Below the pieces are notes generated by a model. That model ran no database searches and was not told the origin of the DNA. It saw nothing but the letters and a program-made list of their open reading frames with translations. From assembly GCF_017562075.2 (NCBI RefSeq), contig NC_054084.1, positions 23,586,285-23,650,284 on the forward strand: a stretch of 64,000 nt of DNA, written 5' to 3'. Shown here piece after piece: positions 11,901-24,234 of the stretch. Every line of letters starts with the position of its first letter. Position 1 is the first letter of the stretch. The DNA is from Anopheles merus. Lineage: Eukaryota > Arthropoda > Insecta > Diptera > Culicidae. Made by a program: the position numbers and the translations under genes.

Positions 11901-14900
11901 ATGCACACACACATTAGGCGTTAATGTAATACGCACGAGAGCTCATACACACTTTGTTTTATGGACACAATTTCACGCGTTTAATAGGTAGCAGAGATCG
12001 TGGTCATCTCCGTACGCCGTGTAAAAATAGAACAAGCAACAACAGCACGTGTGGCATGCGAATTTATGAAGCAATTTGCCCACCCCCGATGGCCCCTTGC
12101 CCGGTTTTGTAATATTACATTCTCTCACGAGAACATGCTTTGTCTTGTCAGTGTCAGCTTAACGAAGCGAAGGTAAAGCAAGAGATACAAGAATGGAATG
12201 CTAAAACCAATCTAAAACCCATCCCAATACAAGGAAGTCATGCAATCATTAGCCACAATAGCAAAGCCAATCCGCTCAGACAGATCGCGCGCGTGTGTGT
12301 GCAGCAAATACATCGTTCGTTGGGTCAGCACGCAACGCAACGCTGTCCTGTCGCCAATCAATGTTTCATTACGGTAGTCGCAGTCGCAGAAAGTACATCT
12401 AATTTTTCCATACACATGCCGCTCACGTCCAAGCGCACGTCCAAGCGCCACTCGGGCCGATGATTAATGCAACGGTCGGGTTGATTAGAGCCGTAATGAA
12501 GGTTGGCTGATCCTTGTCTCAAGATAAATAGCGCGTCACATGGCGGGCCGAACATAATTTAACGCAGCCACGGCAACAGCAGCAGCGCTTGATGTACGAA
12601 GCACCAACCACCCACAAACAAGATTAATTGTGATGCAAAAACCCCTAAAAGCATGAAGCTTTGCCGAATACGGAATTAATTCCCTGGCTTTGCCCTTTCT
12701 CAGCTCACTGCTTGCTTGGCGGCAGCAGCAGCAGCATGCTAATTTTGTAATGAAAGCTTAATCCTTACACTGATTGAGCGTCTCTCGACCGCTTTTTTTT
12801 CGGTGTTGGCCCTCAAATCTTACAATTTCTACTTAATCTGCCTTTGAAATTTGTTTTCTATACTACAAACTTTCACCTTTATTTGCAGCACTAAATGTAA
12901 TGCAAAATTTAATCGTTCTAGCACCTGAAAGTGCTGGCAGAAACGCTTTTCGAGCAGCGCGTTGTATCATCCGGCGCAACGCAAACAGTCAATATAATGC
13001 AAAATCAATATTTACACAGCGAGCACACGAATCATACAAGGGGAGGCGAGGGGAGTTGGGTTTTGCAACATGAAATTAGCTCCCGGGGTCTAGTGGTGCT
13101 GGATTGGGCGCTGGTCTATGGGTGAATGCTATGGGGATCGTTCAATTTTTGCCAACGGTATCCTTCTATACCGACCTACCCCGATACATAAACATACTAC
13201 CGCTTTACCAACATACACCACATACAACATCGACACACACACACACACACCTATTTCGCAGTACACATACACATAAGACAGCGCCAGGAACCTACCGAAA
13301 TCGCATATTTATGTGCCCTGTTTGCCCCCACACCAACTGACTTAATTTTGCGTCTAGGCAGAAGAAGAAGAAGTTGACGAAGCGCACAACGAAAAAAGAG
13401 AGAAGAGAAACCAAATCTGGCTACATAGTACGTAAGGTATAGTTGGGTGTGTAAGCGCTTTAAAGGGGTTTTTAACCTCCCTCCCCCTAATCGTATTACA
13501 GGTTGGAGTAAGTTGTGCAATAGGATTGTAATTTCGATTTATAAACGGTTTATGTACTGGTTTGACGATGGAAAACAGGTATATGCTAATGCACAACAAA
13601 AAACAGGATCATATTTACTTATTTTTGCTTAAAGTTCTTAACTATTTTGATTAGTTTTCACTCAAGTTTTGGGTCGTTTTATTTTTTATATAGAAAAACT
13701 GATAGGGAAAGTTATTCTAGTGTTTTTTCTTCTCTTTTCTTTATTGTGTTGTATCATAATTCTTCTTAAAAAAATTTCCTTAAAGATAAACCAAGTTTAA
13801 CTTGTTCATGTTTGATGTGTTTTTTTCCAAATCTGAGAAAGATTTGTGTAAACTATTAACATTTCACAATTTAATATTATACACACAAATAACAAAATTT
13901 TCTATAAATATCGTTTTTCTACATTTTAAAAGTCATTTTGAATATTCAGATTTTGTCTTAAATAATTGAACTATAATAGTTGTAATGTAATTTAATACTT
14001 CGATGTCAAACATTTGTAGTAATACGATTAGGGTCACTATGTTATTAAAACAAATACAGGATTTTTTAAATAACTTTCGTCAACAAATGTCAACATTGTT
14101 TTTCATCGAGTGTTAAAAGTTATTCCACATCACTCTGATATTTCCTTTTCATCATACACAGGGGTTTTTCGAGTCGATTTCCAATGTCAACGATATTTTT
14201 CCTTGCCTGCGAGATGTTTTTCAACAGTCCTCAAATGTTGTATTGGCATCACAATAATTTGTCAGTTCTTCCACATGATTTTCAACCCGAACCAAGCTGG
14301 ATTGAGTTTGACAGTTATTTTGTGATGTGTTGCAAATCATGCATAATGAACAATTATTGTTTTGTATATGCAATATTTGACAGCTGTTGAAAAACATGCT
14401 GCAGGCGGTGAATACAGGGTTTTCGAAGTCGCTTTCAAAACATTGTCATTCACCGCGTGTAACATGTTAATTCATATCGATCTGACCGTCATGTCCATGA
14501 CATTTCATTTAATAATTTTAAATTTCTTTAGCTAATAATTTAATTTTTTTTAATAATAATAATTTTTAGCTTTCTCAAACTCTCAAGCTGGATTGAGTTT
14601 GACAGTTCTTTGATATGTGTTGAAAATCATGTGTTAAAACTGAAATTTCATTTCGAAACGAATAAACCAATTGACAGCTGTTGAAAAACATCTTGAATGC
14701 GGTGAATAACAATGTTTTCATTTGAAATTGACTTGAAAACCCCTGTAACGATGTGCGCATTCAAAAGAGATGTGAAAACTGTAATATAATTGATTTCTTC
14801 AGCATGCTTTTCAACACTTCAGATGTCATCGAGTGATGGGATCTGGTTTCAAACCCCGCTGAAAAAGCGATGGCAGCAACCCATTGAAGAGTTTAAAATC

Positions 14901-17900
14901 ATGCTGAAGAAATTAAAATTATTATGACGGAAGTGAAATATCAGAGTGATGTGGAATAAAGTTTTGCACGCGGTGATAACAATGGCTACAATGGTTCGAA
15001 ACTGACTAGGAAAACCCTATAATAGTGTACGATTTTCATTAAAAAAAAACAGTTCAGCAAAGCTTGAAAAATTAAAAAAACTTTATAGAAAATATTAAAA
15101 AGTAATAAAAAAGTATACTTTAAAAAACTCGCTTATAGCAGTTCGGTTCGATTCATATGGTACTGAGCAAAAGGGAAGTAAATTGCCCAAAATTGCTTAT
15201 TAGTTGCTATAATAAACTAAGATAAAATTAATATAATACAATTACCCCGCCTTACACTACTTATTCTAAAGGTTATTTTGTCAACCTATTGCCTCCACCC
15301 CGCCCAGGTTAACCATATGCTAAAATGATGGATTACAAAAGGGGTTAGTAGTAGCGAACGAAAAGGGGGGCAACCCAAAACGTTATACAAATAAAGCACT
15401 CGACTAATCTCCCTACTACGCGCCGGTCATCTCCAGTAACGCAATGAATAAATGAAGCGGGGGAAAAACGTAAAATGTGAACCTTATGCACTTATGGCAG
15501 AGCAATCTAAATATAAGGTAAACAAAAACTAAACAAACAAACAAAAAAAACACAGGCCAAACCACAAACCAATAAAAGTAAACGTAAACATACACAAAGC
15601 ATACCGAACTTCTTTTGCAGCCAATCTTCCGGCACCGCGCAGTAGGAACCGGTCGGATCTACATCACCCAGGACCGGCTTTAGCTTTGCTGGACGGCCGA
15701 ATCTACTTCGCCAAACGGTTGCTGCCAACTGCCCTATGTGTGATGCAGGGGAGGGTTTTGAATATATAATAATATAGTAAGCAGCGCGACATTTCCTCGA
15801 CTGTCGTCGTTTTCGGTGGGATCCGGGGAAGGCATTGCTTTATTAGTACTAGGGGATTGGACACGAGGGTTGGACCGGGGGCGGACGGAGGGGACGGCGC
15901 AACTAATGACGGTCGGGGGACGGTCTACACAGACACACATACACCCACAACCCATCCTGCTAAAAGGGCACCTGGCCAAAAGGAGAGCTACACGGTCGAG
16001 CGTGTGAGATCACGCCTTACACCTGCTATTGCAAACGGTCAGGGCTCGTTCCCGGGATTGGACCGCCTAGACCACTCAATTGTCAAGGGTATTATAAAGC
16101 TATGAATGAACAATCATTGGACTGGGGTATAGATAGAGAGAGGGAAAGTTTGCCATTAGTAGGCACCTTCTCACTCGAAGGATCGCATTTCCAGGAGCGC
16201 GTTCAACGGGAGTCAAACTAACAAAAGCAGCATAAGCATTGGGTCATGTTTTGCCAACGTTACCCTTTTTCGAGGGGTCTTATAATACATTTACAAAAGG
16301 AATACGTAATGCTATCTACGGTAAACTTTACCTTTCCTCGAATAATACGATCACTAGGAAAGCAGAAAATGATTTAAAAAAGTCTCAAATATTTATGATG
16401 AACTTAAATAAGCTTTTGCAATTACAGTTTTTCTTCCCAAATCTTGCGCAACTAACCCGTGGTTTCCCATCAAACGGGGTCCCATCATATACCATCCTTA
16501 TTGCTGTAATAATCTTGCTGTAACAGTGCAAATAAAGCAAGCCCATTTGCAGTGTCACGTAAACTGTACAGAGCTAATCGAAAGCACACGAGAACTAAAA
16601 AAAGAAACTAACAAAAAAAGTACGCACGATTACCACTTATCACAAGAAAAAGAAAAACATCTAAATTAAAATCACATCAATCGCGCAGATAGATAGCTAA
16701 CAGTAGTAGTGGTACAGTAGAAGAGGTGAGAAGAGCAGCTAGAGTTTGAAAGAAGAGGCGATAGAGTGTGTGTAGGTGTGCTGATATAGAGACATTAGAT
16801 CCTACTAGGAGCAGAAGATAACATACAGAGAGAAGCCCTGATTACAGCCGACAAGTGCGGCGGCGGCGGCAAACGTGCAACAAACCTGCCGCAGTGAGAA
16901 AGACAATTACCCGTAGGTTACCCGGATAGCAGGTACTGAATGCTGTTTGATAAGACAGTAGAGTGATGGAGTGTGCGGGGAGTATAAAAACGTGTGAAGA
17001 AGGAGAAGAAGTACTTGGGCTACTTGGACAAGGTGTTCTGTTCTGTTCTTTTTTTTTGTGCTTCGGGATTCCATTTGGTATCGCATTGTAGCTGGTACAG
17101 GGTGAAGTGTGTTCGAGTGGGCTGTGGGAAACATGGGTACTATCTTGTTCAAGATTGATTACATCATTACGGAGCCACCGGTACCCACGGTACGTACACA
17201 GATGAAGAATGGTGGTTTTGTTTTGTTGATTTAGTATTTTCTGCCCAGTTTTGCTTTTCCTTTTCAATCCACTGAAGCTATATCGAATTCGCATTGATTT
17301 AGAGCCTTTCTTCGGCATCTTCGGTTCATCATCATCCATTCTTCACTGTCCCACGAAGGGTACGAAGGGTCGGTAATCGGTAAGTATGAGGGGAAAGGGA
17401 GGAAGGAAAGTAGCAAAACGTGCCCGGATGGGAAGAAAATTGAGAACTTGTTGCTTGGCATTGTGGGACGGTGGGACGATGACGATGATGGCATAGCATT
17501 CGCGCGCGCCGTTTGTGGGAAGCGCACAGAACGCATTTAGGCCCAAGAGCGAGTCTTTGTTTACATTACGCGTGCAAACACCCAGCGGTGGAGCGTAAAA
17601 TTTGTGGCATTTTCTATTTTTGCTGCCTGTGTGGTGCCCACCGAGCGCCACTGCCAGAGCAAATTCTCAATTTGCACGCTTCCCATTTGGCGCCGCGCAC
17701 GTTTCTGCTCCGCTTCCGGGGAAAGGGATGGGGGAAAAATGAAAGATAGAGAGAGAGAGAGAGAGAGATAGAGAGAGCGAGTGAGACAGACAGGGATGAA
17801 ACATCGAGAATTCGGGAAAATCAAAAGGATCAAGTACATCTACGGGAGCGCGCCCTCTTGAGTGGCTCCGAGTGTTAAATTTCACCTTCAAACTTTGCCT

Positions 17901-18303
17901 TCACTTTGTTGGATTCGAATTGCTTCAGCGTGTTCATGAGCAATTCTCTTTCATCTTCGTTTAACCTGTACACCAGATCGTGCAGCTGCTCCCGGGTGAG
18001 GGTCGAGGCGGCCTGGGTGTAGGACCGCACCGGGCCACCTCCCGGAAAGAAGTACGCCCGCGCCATGACGGGCTGCCGTTGGAGGTGGTGGTTGTATCCA
18101 GTTCGGGCGACGACTCGCGCTGGCTGGTGTTGGGTGACCCGGTGCTGCTGCTGCTGGGCCGTACTGTGGAAGGATATGGAAGCACCAGCCATCCCACCTA
18201 TCCGGTGACTAAGCCGCGGTGGCATCCGTGGGGCACTGCACAGCGTAGCACACTGTGACATCATGCTGGCAGCGCGCACAACACACGACACGTTCGCACA
18301 CAT
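5884..18303 (-). CDS. TMEM65: TMEM65 homologue, complete, six exons
   Basis: Proposed exons on the minus strand are 18303-17886, 15733-15605, 11317-11276, 7636-7569, 6655-6452 and 6072-5884. All junctions are GT-AG with matching phases (1,1,1,0,0), giving 349 residues. Exon 1 holds a low-complexity N-terminus and the conserved REQLHDLVYRLNEDER...LKQFES segment. Exon 4 encodes NALPFIGFGFLDN and exon 5 STMAAAALGNTISDV, the family signature. Exon 6 adds GRVLGITIGCLLGMCPLLF and a Lys/Glu-rich, poly-Ala tail. The hydrophobic stretches in exons 4-6 give about three membrane segments. The human relative is a mitochondrial inner-membrane protein linked to mitochondrial Na+/Ca2+ handling; that role is inferred here. 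The 42-nt exon 3 (PVPPTSDLMK) is placed by its strong donor GTAAGTAA and alignment to the same position in the human protein. The start codon is the first Met of the open frame and is less sure. Confidence 0.9.
6073..6451 (-). other. TMEM65 intron 5
   Basis: A short intron between exons 5 and 6, with donor GTAAGC at 6451-6446 and acceptor CTCTAG before 6072. It contains a (GT)n run at 6128-6144 that is much longer in the right copy (61265-61293). Nothing else was seen. Confidence 0.8.
6813..7560. mobile_element. hAT-like element with GGAATC satellite body inside TMEM65 intron 4
   Basis: The ends are TAGTGATGGGAA and, on the other strand, TAGTGGTGGAAG. They are flanked by a perfect 8-bp target duplication, GTGCTTAC, at 6805-6812 and 7561-7568. 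Eight-base duplication with TAGTGRTGG ends fits the hAT superfamily. The interior is almost wholly built from GGAATC/GATTCC units, including palindromes GGAATCGATTCC, with no transposase. Because units are multiples of three free of stops, long spurious Pro/Glu/Ile open frames appear on both strands. The 7561-7568 duplication is itself the TMEM65 intron 4 splice donor (GTAAGCAC on the minus strand). Confidence 0.85.
7569..7636 (-). other. TMEM65 exon 4 with transposon-duplicated splice donor
   Basis: The exon encodes LGLVNALPFIGFGFLDNFT and MIIA. Its donor is GTAAGCAC immediately at 7568-7561. The same eight bases recur at 6812-6805 at the far side of the inserted element, so the intron carries two equivalent donors about 756 bp apart. 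Use of the distal donor would read through the element; the exon-adjacent donor gives the correct junction to exon 5 (IIA then GDYIEH). Confidence 0.85.
7749..8056. mobile_element. Tc1/mariner-type MITE (TA target), left copy
   Basis: Ends CAGCGTTTTCCAAATCAG and, inverted, CAGGGTTTTCCAAGTCAG are flanked by TA dinucleotides at 7747-7748 and 8057-8058. Internal motifs ATTCACCGC, TTTTTCAAC and GCTTGAGT recur in related copies at 14.05-15.03 kb and 62947-63236. There is no coding capacity. Confidence 0.8.
8792..8812 (+). repeat. Poly-G run of 21 bases
   Basis: An uninterrupted G tract; the right copy has 22 at 63972-63993. Such runs recur through the window (10131-10149, about 24590-24604, about 31823-31839, about 37019-37034) and as C runs at about 34150-34161. 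Confidence 0.95.
11276..11317 (-). other. TMEM65 microexon 3 (42 nt)
   Basis: Bounded by an acceptor ending CCAG before 11317 and the perfect donor GTAAGTAA after 11276. It is phase 1 on both sides and encodes a short proline-rich linker ETVPVPPTSDLMK. It joins KKF of exon 2 to LGLVNALPF of exon 4 at the place where the human protein has a similar PPPTPGQL linker. The acceptor has a weak polypyrimidine tract, so the 5' boundary is slightly less sure. Confidence 0.75.
11318..15604 (-). other. TMEM65 intron 2 (4.3 kb)
   Basis: No coding exon was recognised. The proximal half holds (CA)n/(GT)n runs and short G-rich tracts. From about 13.6 to 15.2 kb the sequence becomes AT-rich and holds a cluster of related MITEs. 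Confidence 0.7.
14050..15025. mobile_element. Cluster of related TA-type MITEs or fragments
   Basis: At least three end-like motifs of the 7749-8056 family occur in succession: CAGGGGTTTTTCGAGTCG near 14160, CAGGGTTTTCGAAGTCG near 14411, and inverted ends TTGAAAACCCCTGTA near 14740 and AGGAAAACCCTATAA near 15010. They share internal ATTCACCGC, TTGAAAAACAT and GCTGGATTGAGTTTGACAG. This suggests repeated insertion or nesting at one place. Individual boundaries cannot be fixed by eye. Confidence 0.65.
15734..17885 (-). other. TMEM65 intron 1 (2.15 kb)
   Basis: The donor GTGAAA at 17885 joins AKFEG in exon 1 to QLAATVW in exon 2. The intron has a short (GA)n run near 17747-17778. No other exon was recognised; long open frames there are low-complexity shadows. 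Confidence 0.7.
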
Positions 18304-20085
18304 TCCGTTTGCGTTTGCTGCTGCTTTTTTGCTCCTTCACCTGGTGGAAACAATCGGACACGGAAGCTGTGCGCACCGCAGGGGAAGGTAAATTTGTTTC
18401 ACTCTGCCAAAGATTCACCGCACACGCTTATCAGTGCGGGCCCGAGTGCGTTGTGAGCGCTGAGCTTTTGATTTCGACGTTTCCCTTTTCGTGAATAAAT
18501 TCACACTCACTTCGGTTTCGTATCACTTTCGCTTCACTCTAGCACGAGCCAGGTATTTCGATATCCCTGCAGCAGTGGCACAATTTCGCGTGGGGAAACG
18601 ATTGATTCGCACTTCTGACTCCCGTAATCACGCTTATCACCCCCCGAAAACTGCAGCGGAACTGGCGTGCGTGCGCTCTAGAACAACAACAAATGACACA
18701 ATGGGGAAAAGAAAAAAATAAATAAAGCCAAGTGGGCCGAGCGGGACGGTTGGTACATTTTCGTTGTCAGAAGACAAGTGACAGTTGGGCGACCACAGTG
18801 CAAGAATTGACATTTGAGATCATAGTAGAGTTGAGCTTTGAGAGATTGGTCAACTTTTGAATGTTTTTTTGTCCACTTTACTAAAATGTACAAACCACAA
18901 AGTGCACGACTAATTCATAATGGTAATCTTCTCAGTATTTTTCTGTGAACTACAATAAACTAAATGAGTGTTTCTCATTAAATTATCAACAAATAAAATT
19001 GAAAAAGGTAAATTTGATTGGATGTTCATAAATAGATGCTAAACTATTTTAAAGTTGCTCAAAACCAGAAGGTTAAGAATGTAGAACATTTCTTATAAAG
19101 ACTTTTGAAAAAAGCTCAAAACCAGGTTTAATGGCAGTTGTCAAAGGCGACGTGTGTTGCTAAACGAATTATTAACATTCTATGAATATTCGTATAGCAC
19201 TAAAAACATATATTTTGCAACCATTGGCATATTCCACCTGCTCAAAACCATCACAATCTTCCGTGAGAGTGCGTGTCTCACAAAATGGCATGCAGCAACC
19301 TCGATGGACTTTAATTTGAGAATTAATGAGGATATTTTGACCGTTTTTTAGTTCCAAAGTGAACTATGACTATACCAAAGACAACATTTTCCTATAGTGT
19401 GTTAGCAAATAGAGCGAGACAAACAGGTTTTTAGAAAGAGAAAGGCTACTTCCAGTTTCGAGTTCGAAATATTCAAATAGCTTTCAACGATTTTAAATTT
19501 AAAATCCAAGTTCGTTATTAATTATTAAGGTTGGATTGTACCTTTTTCGCTCAATTCATTCAGTAATGTGGATTTGGGATCAGTTCTAGGATCGGAATGG
19601 GATTCGGATCATTTCTGAGATCGATATAGCTTCAGAGTCAGCTCCATGACCTAATGGGATTTAAGATCAGCTGAAGGGCTGCTATGAGTTCAGGAACAGT
19701 TCTAGTCCCGATATCGATTCAGAATTATACATATACTGACATATATCTAAGTAGTCCTACAGGCATCGGAAGTCTACATAGTTTGATATGATCGCTTAGG
19801 GCATTACGTCAAAAAATAAGATCAATTTAACAATCCATAAACTGGCTCACACCAATGACTATTTTTTTACATGATTATTCCGATATATCACATACTATTA
19901 TTTGTACAATTGTTTTGGCGAAACAAGAAAGTGCCTTACGCTACATTGCGACACAACGATGCACTCAATACGTGGATTAGCAGAATTGATTCTACTGAAT
20001 TTTATTCAATTAATCAATTTTAGTACACAAAACATAGTTTCACATCGTTACACTCATATTAAACTCTACACTCCCCTCCTACACT
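18304..20085. other. Intergenic, TMEM65 5' flank to chitinase 3' end
   Basis: No convincing gene. The first 400 bases upstream of TMEM65 are GC-richer and probably hold its promoter and 5' UTR, but no clear core promoter motif was identified. At about 19560-19720 there are decayed GGATCAG/GGATTCGG repeats resembling a degraded satellite of the hAT-like element type. Confidence 0.5.
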
Positions 20086-20361
20086 CTACGTACAATTCTC
20101 CGGCGCCTGTGTGCTGATCCGTCCCAGCTCCAAGTTCATGGTGCGCAACAGTGGATGAGTACCGCAGCCACATCGGCCCCTAAAGTCGTCCAAATCCAAC
20201 GCCCCAAACCATACCACCGCCCAGATTCATCCGCTTGACAAACTGGGACTTTCGCCGAATCTCATCAACATCGTCGTACGACACCCACTGGCTTCCGCTG
20301 TACGCGTAAGGGCCATCCTTCCCTCCGGATCCCGCCGCACGGTCCAGCCCTGTCGGTTCAC
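20086..20361 (-). CDS. GH18 chitinase, C-terminal exon, truncated by gap and frameshifted
   Basis: Read on the minus strand, it encodes the end of a glycoside hydrolase 18 domain: GPYAYSGSQWVSYDDVDEIR, then KSQFVKRMNLGGGMVW, then ALDLDDFRGRCGCGTHPLL, ending PENCT and TAG at 20088-20086. The LGG-MVW-LD-DDF-G motif is the last conserved block of insect chitinases, which hydrolyse chitin in cuticle or peritrophic matrix. The upstream catalytic part, including the DxxDxDWE motif, is missing: the frame runs straight into the N gap at 20362 and nothing resembling it follows after 20461. A C run of four at 20202-20205 puts the two halves in different frames; three would restore the expected reading, so an assembly error or a lesion is likely. 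No chitin-binding domain follows. Confidence 0.8.
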
Positions 20362-20461
20362 NNNNNNNNNNNNNNNNNNNNNNNNNNNNNNNNNNNNNNN
20401 NNNNNNNNNNNNNNNNNNNNNNNNNNNNNNNNNNNNNNNNNNNNNNNNNNNNNNNNNNNNN
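20362..20461. other. Assembly gap, 100 N
   Basis: Exactly 100 N, the conventional size for a gap of unknown length. It cuts the chitinase gene, and the sequence to its right does not continue that gene, so adjacency of the flanking contigs is not supported by the sequence. Confidence 0.99.
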
Positions 20462-22312
20462 CTTTTAGACTGTAAAGGAAATGATCAAATTTAACGTTTT
20501 ACGATTGTCAGGTGTACAAAGTAAGTTTTGCTTCCTGTGCATAATTTCATTTATTTTTTCTTGTTGGATAACTATATTGGAACTATATTTACCTCTAAAT
20601 ATTTCACGAGGACTTATCTAACGATGGCTCAATCAATTAGCTCACATCACATAGTAGCGGACTGCGTTGTTGGCGCTTTATTTGTTCTTCCTCACTCTGC
20701 TCGACGCTTGCACTCGAACTTCACCACTTTCCACGAATGCTGGGAGAGACACACACACAACAGAAAGAAGGAGGAAGAAAAAATGAACGGTGTGCAACAG
20801 AAGAAAGCATCTTCTAAAAACGCGCACATTATTTACCGACATCTTGTAGGGTCCTCTCGGGCTCGTAACTCTCCTCTCGTCGGCGTTTGATTTCAATTTC
20901 CTAGGAAAAAGGTCAGGTCGACAAAGGCCCTGGCATCACAAATAAATTATTCCCCCGCCGATACGTATACGTATACATATATGGCCCACACAGGTCCGTT
21001 CGGCGTCATTAACATACTACCAATAATTAAAAAACAAACAATATGCCACCAACAGGCACAGGAACGAAACGCTGTGCGGAGGACCTCCACAGTGGTTTAC
21101 ATTCTTGCAGCGAGATGAATTGGTTCCCGGACAAACCGAAGCAACTAGACAGTGGAATATTTTAATGTTTTTTATGGTGAAAAGCAAGAATGAATAAAGA
21201 AACAATATGCCTTGAACAAATACTCGGTGTACAGGGTGGGCAAATAAAAGCCGATGGCGAGCTGTCTTGTACCGCTCAGTGACAGGAAGCGGTAGAATAC
21301 TAAAGGTGGTAAATAGTGGTGAGTGAGTGAACTGGACATTCTTGGGTAAACGTAATTTCTGATTTAACAAAAAAAAACTGGAACTAGCTGTTACTTGTAA
21401 GAATCGCGCTACAAGAACATAGGAGAAGTTCGGCTTGTTGAGAGTTTGAGTGTAAGGATTTTCAAAATATTGATTTCTATGAATACCTTTGATATTTAAA
21501 ACAATCCAGAAAGCGGCTGTTACAAGAGAATTATCAAGGAATAAACAATTTAAAAAAAGTCCACTGCGACGATACGCACATACGACGATTTTGATCTTTA
21601 CAGTTAAATGCTGTCATACAGTAGAAATGTATGTATTATTTTTTAAAATTCTTACTGCTAAACTGTAACCTAGACATTTATGCAGATTCCCCTACAAATC
21701 AAAGTTCAATATTTATGCCGTGTAAACGACTTTTGAAATAAAATTAAACATTATTGAACATTATTTTAGTTAAAATACACGATACAATATACTATTTCTA
21801 CTCTTCAACTTGGGTTATAAATCATATATTGACTGATATTCGACTTACACCTTGCTTTGGGACATTTATGCGGTCCCAAATACATTCGTATCTCAGGGCT
21901 CACCTGTAATAGACAATTACATTTTTAAGTTCTTAGAAGTACTTAGGGGTTGAAAAACGGGTTAGGTCATTATAATGATAACGGCTCCTCTTCTATCGTT
22001 TAAGCCAGAAAGCTCAAAGTTCAGCCTGCCATTGGAACAATATTCATCATTGGAGTTGTGATGCAGTAACACATCCATGTGACAGTAACGCTCCATAATG
22101 GATTTTTCACCATTTTTGTACAAACAAAGAAGCATTTTTAATTTTTTTTGTTTCTGGGTAAAATGGGTTTTGATACATTGCATGAATTAAAAACTATCGA
22201 TTCATACAATTTGTACGCTTTCTTTACTAAATATTTATGTTTCATCCAAAAAGCTCCATTCATTCACGAGCTAATCTGATCGAGCATGCAACGAGTCGGC
22301 GTTTGTTTACAT

Positions 22313-22440
22313 CTGAAAATCGCAGGCTAGTTTTGCGTGTGGTTTTGTATGGAGCGTTGACATGATTTCTGCCACCAAATGTCAAACTCCATGTAAAAAA
22401 GCTGGATAGTATCGTAAAATCCACCAATGCTGATTTTCAC
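22313..22440. repeat. Dispersed repeat A, copy 1
   Basis: About 130 bp sharing GGCTAGTTTTG, GTGGTTTTGTATGGAG and TGTCAAACTCCAT with 42733-42860. The ends CTGAAAATCGCA and (inverted) TGAAAATCAGCA suggest short terminal inverted repeats. It also contains an internal TATGGAG/CTCCAT inverted pair. Possibly a small non-autonomous DNA transposon. Confidence 0.6.
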
Positions 22441-24185
22441 TTTCTGGCGACTGCGACATGTAAGGGAAAACAGAAGTCTGCTGTCCATTTACATGACAGA
22501 CAACGACAAAACACGAACAAAACTAGTCAAAAGTAGTAAGAAAAAGTATGTGAAGGAGAAATAATTAATCTTGAAAATGATGAATTCTATTACTTATTAC
22601 TATTTAGAACATTCTGTCCACAACAACTAGTGATTTCAAAGAATTTGTCTGATTTTGATATTCCTTATTTTAGTTATATGCATCATACAAGTTTTAGTTT
22701 AATGTATAATTTCATAATCGAAGGAAACGTTCTACGTAAAAACCGATAGCAGAAAATAAGTAAGAAAAGGAAAAGGTTATAAAAAGATATGAAATTTTGA
22801 TTCGTTTATTTGCCATCCTGTCATACCATTCATAAAGTAAATATCAACTTTTACACTCGTTCAGCTCGCTGGCATTTTCTATCGAATGTGCCAGAACCAC
22901 TAAAAACGTGTTTAAGTTTAAGACATTCCTTGCGAATTACAATCTCTACAATCCCACGAACCGCACCGTTGACCCTCCACAACGCCCCGACACAGTTTAT
23001 TACCTGCAACATGTAAAGCTATGCAACTGATCATTATTATACACGGGCGCATCGACTACTACCACCACTAACCGCCACCCTCTGCCAACCCCCCCTTCGC
23101 CGAGCCGTGCCAACCGCCATGTTACATTGCCGGTTCAATCTTAAAATAATTTTATAAAATAATTTCCGTTGAATTGTTCTTTCGCGTTGTTGGCAGTAAT
23201 CGACCTGCACTAACGACACCGCTGCGTTAAAACGCTGCGCCAAGATTGCCAAGATTGCGATGCGTACGGTGCGTGTGTGTGTGTGTGTGTGTGTCGGTAA
23301 CGTTTTGGGACGCTGACCCCCGCGCGCGAATATGTCAGGCATCGATGCTCCTTGACACCGGGCCGACATCGCGAAGCAAGCTTCTGTGCCCCGTCTCTGT
23401 TTTACATGATCGACACACCACCAGCAGCAGCAACAATAACAACAACAACCGCTACAACAAAAACAAAAGGTTCCGAAACTGATCACAATAATTACACCCG
23501 TTGTCTCCATTTTCATTTTGGGCAATTTTTCGGAGCGATCGTCCCCCGTCCTCCCATCCTCTTCGATCGCAAAAAAAGGGAGCGTAAATGGGTTTCAATT
23601 CACCCGATTGAAACTCCCGTCCCTGCCCTGAAGTGCGTTCGAGCGGCATCGGTTTGGCCGGTGTTGTGCCCTTTTTTCTTCGCCGTACACCCTTTCCCAT
23701 CGGCCCTTTGTGGGCCCCCCCCTCCCCCCTGAGCGACGCGTGTTGCAGGACGGCCGGCGGGCGGCGCTATAGGTAAATTGCACCGTATTAAGAATGCTTG
23801 TGTGCATACCCACTCCCTTGCACCAGTACCGTACGCGCCGGAGCCGCGCCTCCTGCTTCCTGGCCTGCCTGCCTTGCCGTTTTGTTGATTCGCGTTCCGG
23901 CAGCCCTCGTTGCTGCTGCCGTTTTGGCAGCCGCAGAGGAAACGTTGCCTGGCGTGAAGAAGAGTTTGAAAGTGATGAAAGTCCAGTGGATACGGTCCCT
24001 CTGGGCTGATAGGTTCGACGAACCGCCTGCGCCGCCGGGCCCCGTTGGCAAGATTAATGGAAGCGCAGTGCGCGCTGGTGCAACCCCGGGGACCCGCGGG
24101 GCTCATATGTTTACCCGAGGCATGGTCCGGCAGAATGGGGGGGGGGATGGAGGATGAGGGGGATCTTTGCTCTTGGTGTCCCGCT

Positions 24186-24190
<5 letters not shown>

Positions 24191-24231
<41 letters not shown>

Positions 24232-24234
24232 TCT
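24191..24234. repeat. (CT)n microsatellite
   Basis: A near-uninterrupted CT tract ending in CTTT variants, in the GC-rich region upstream of lowfat. Confidence 0.95.
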
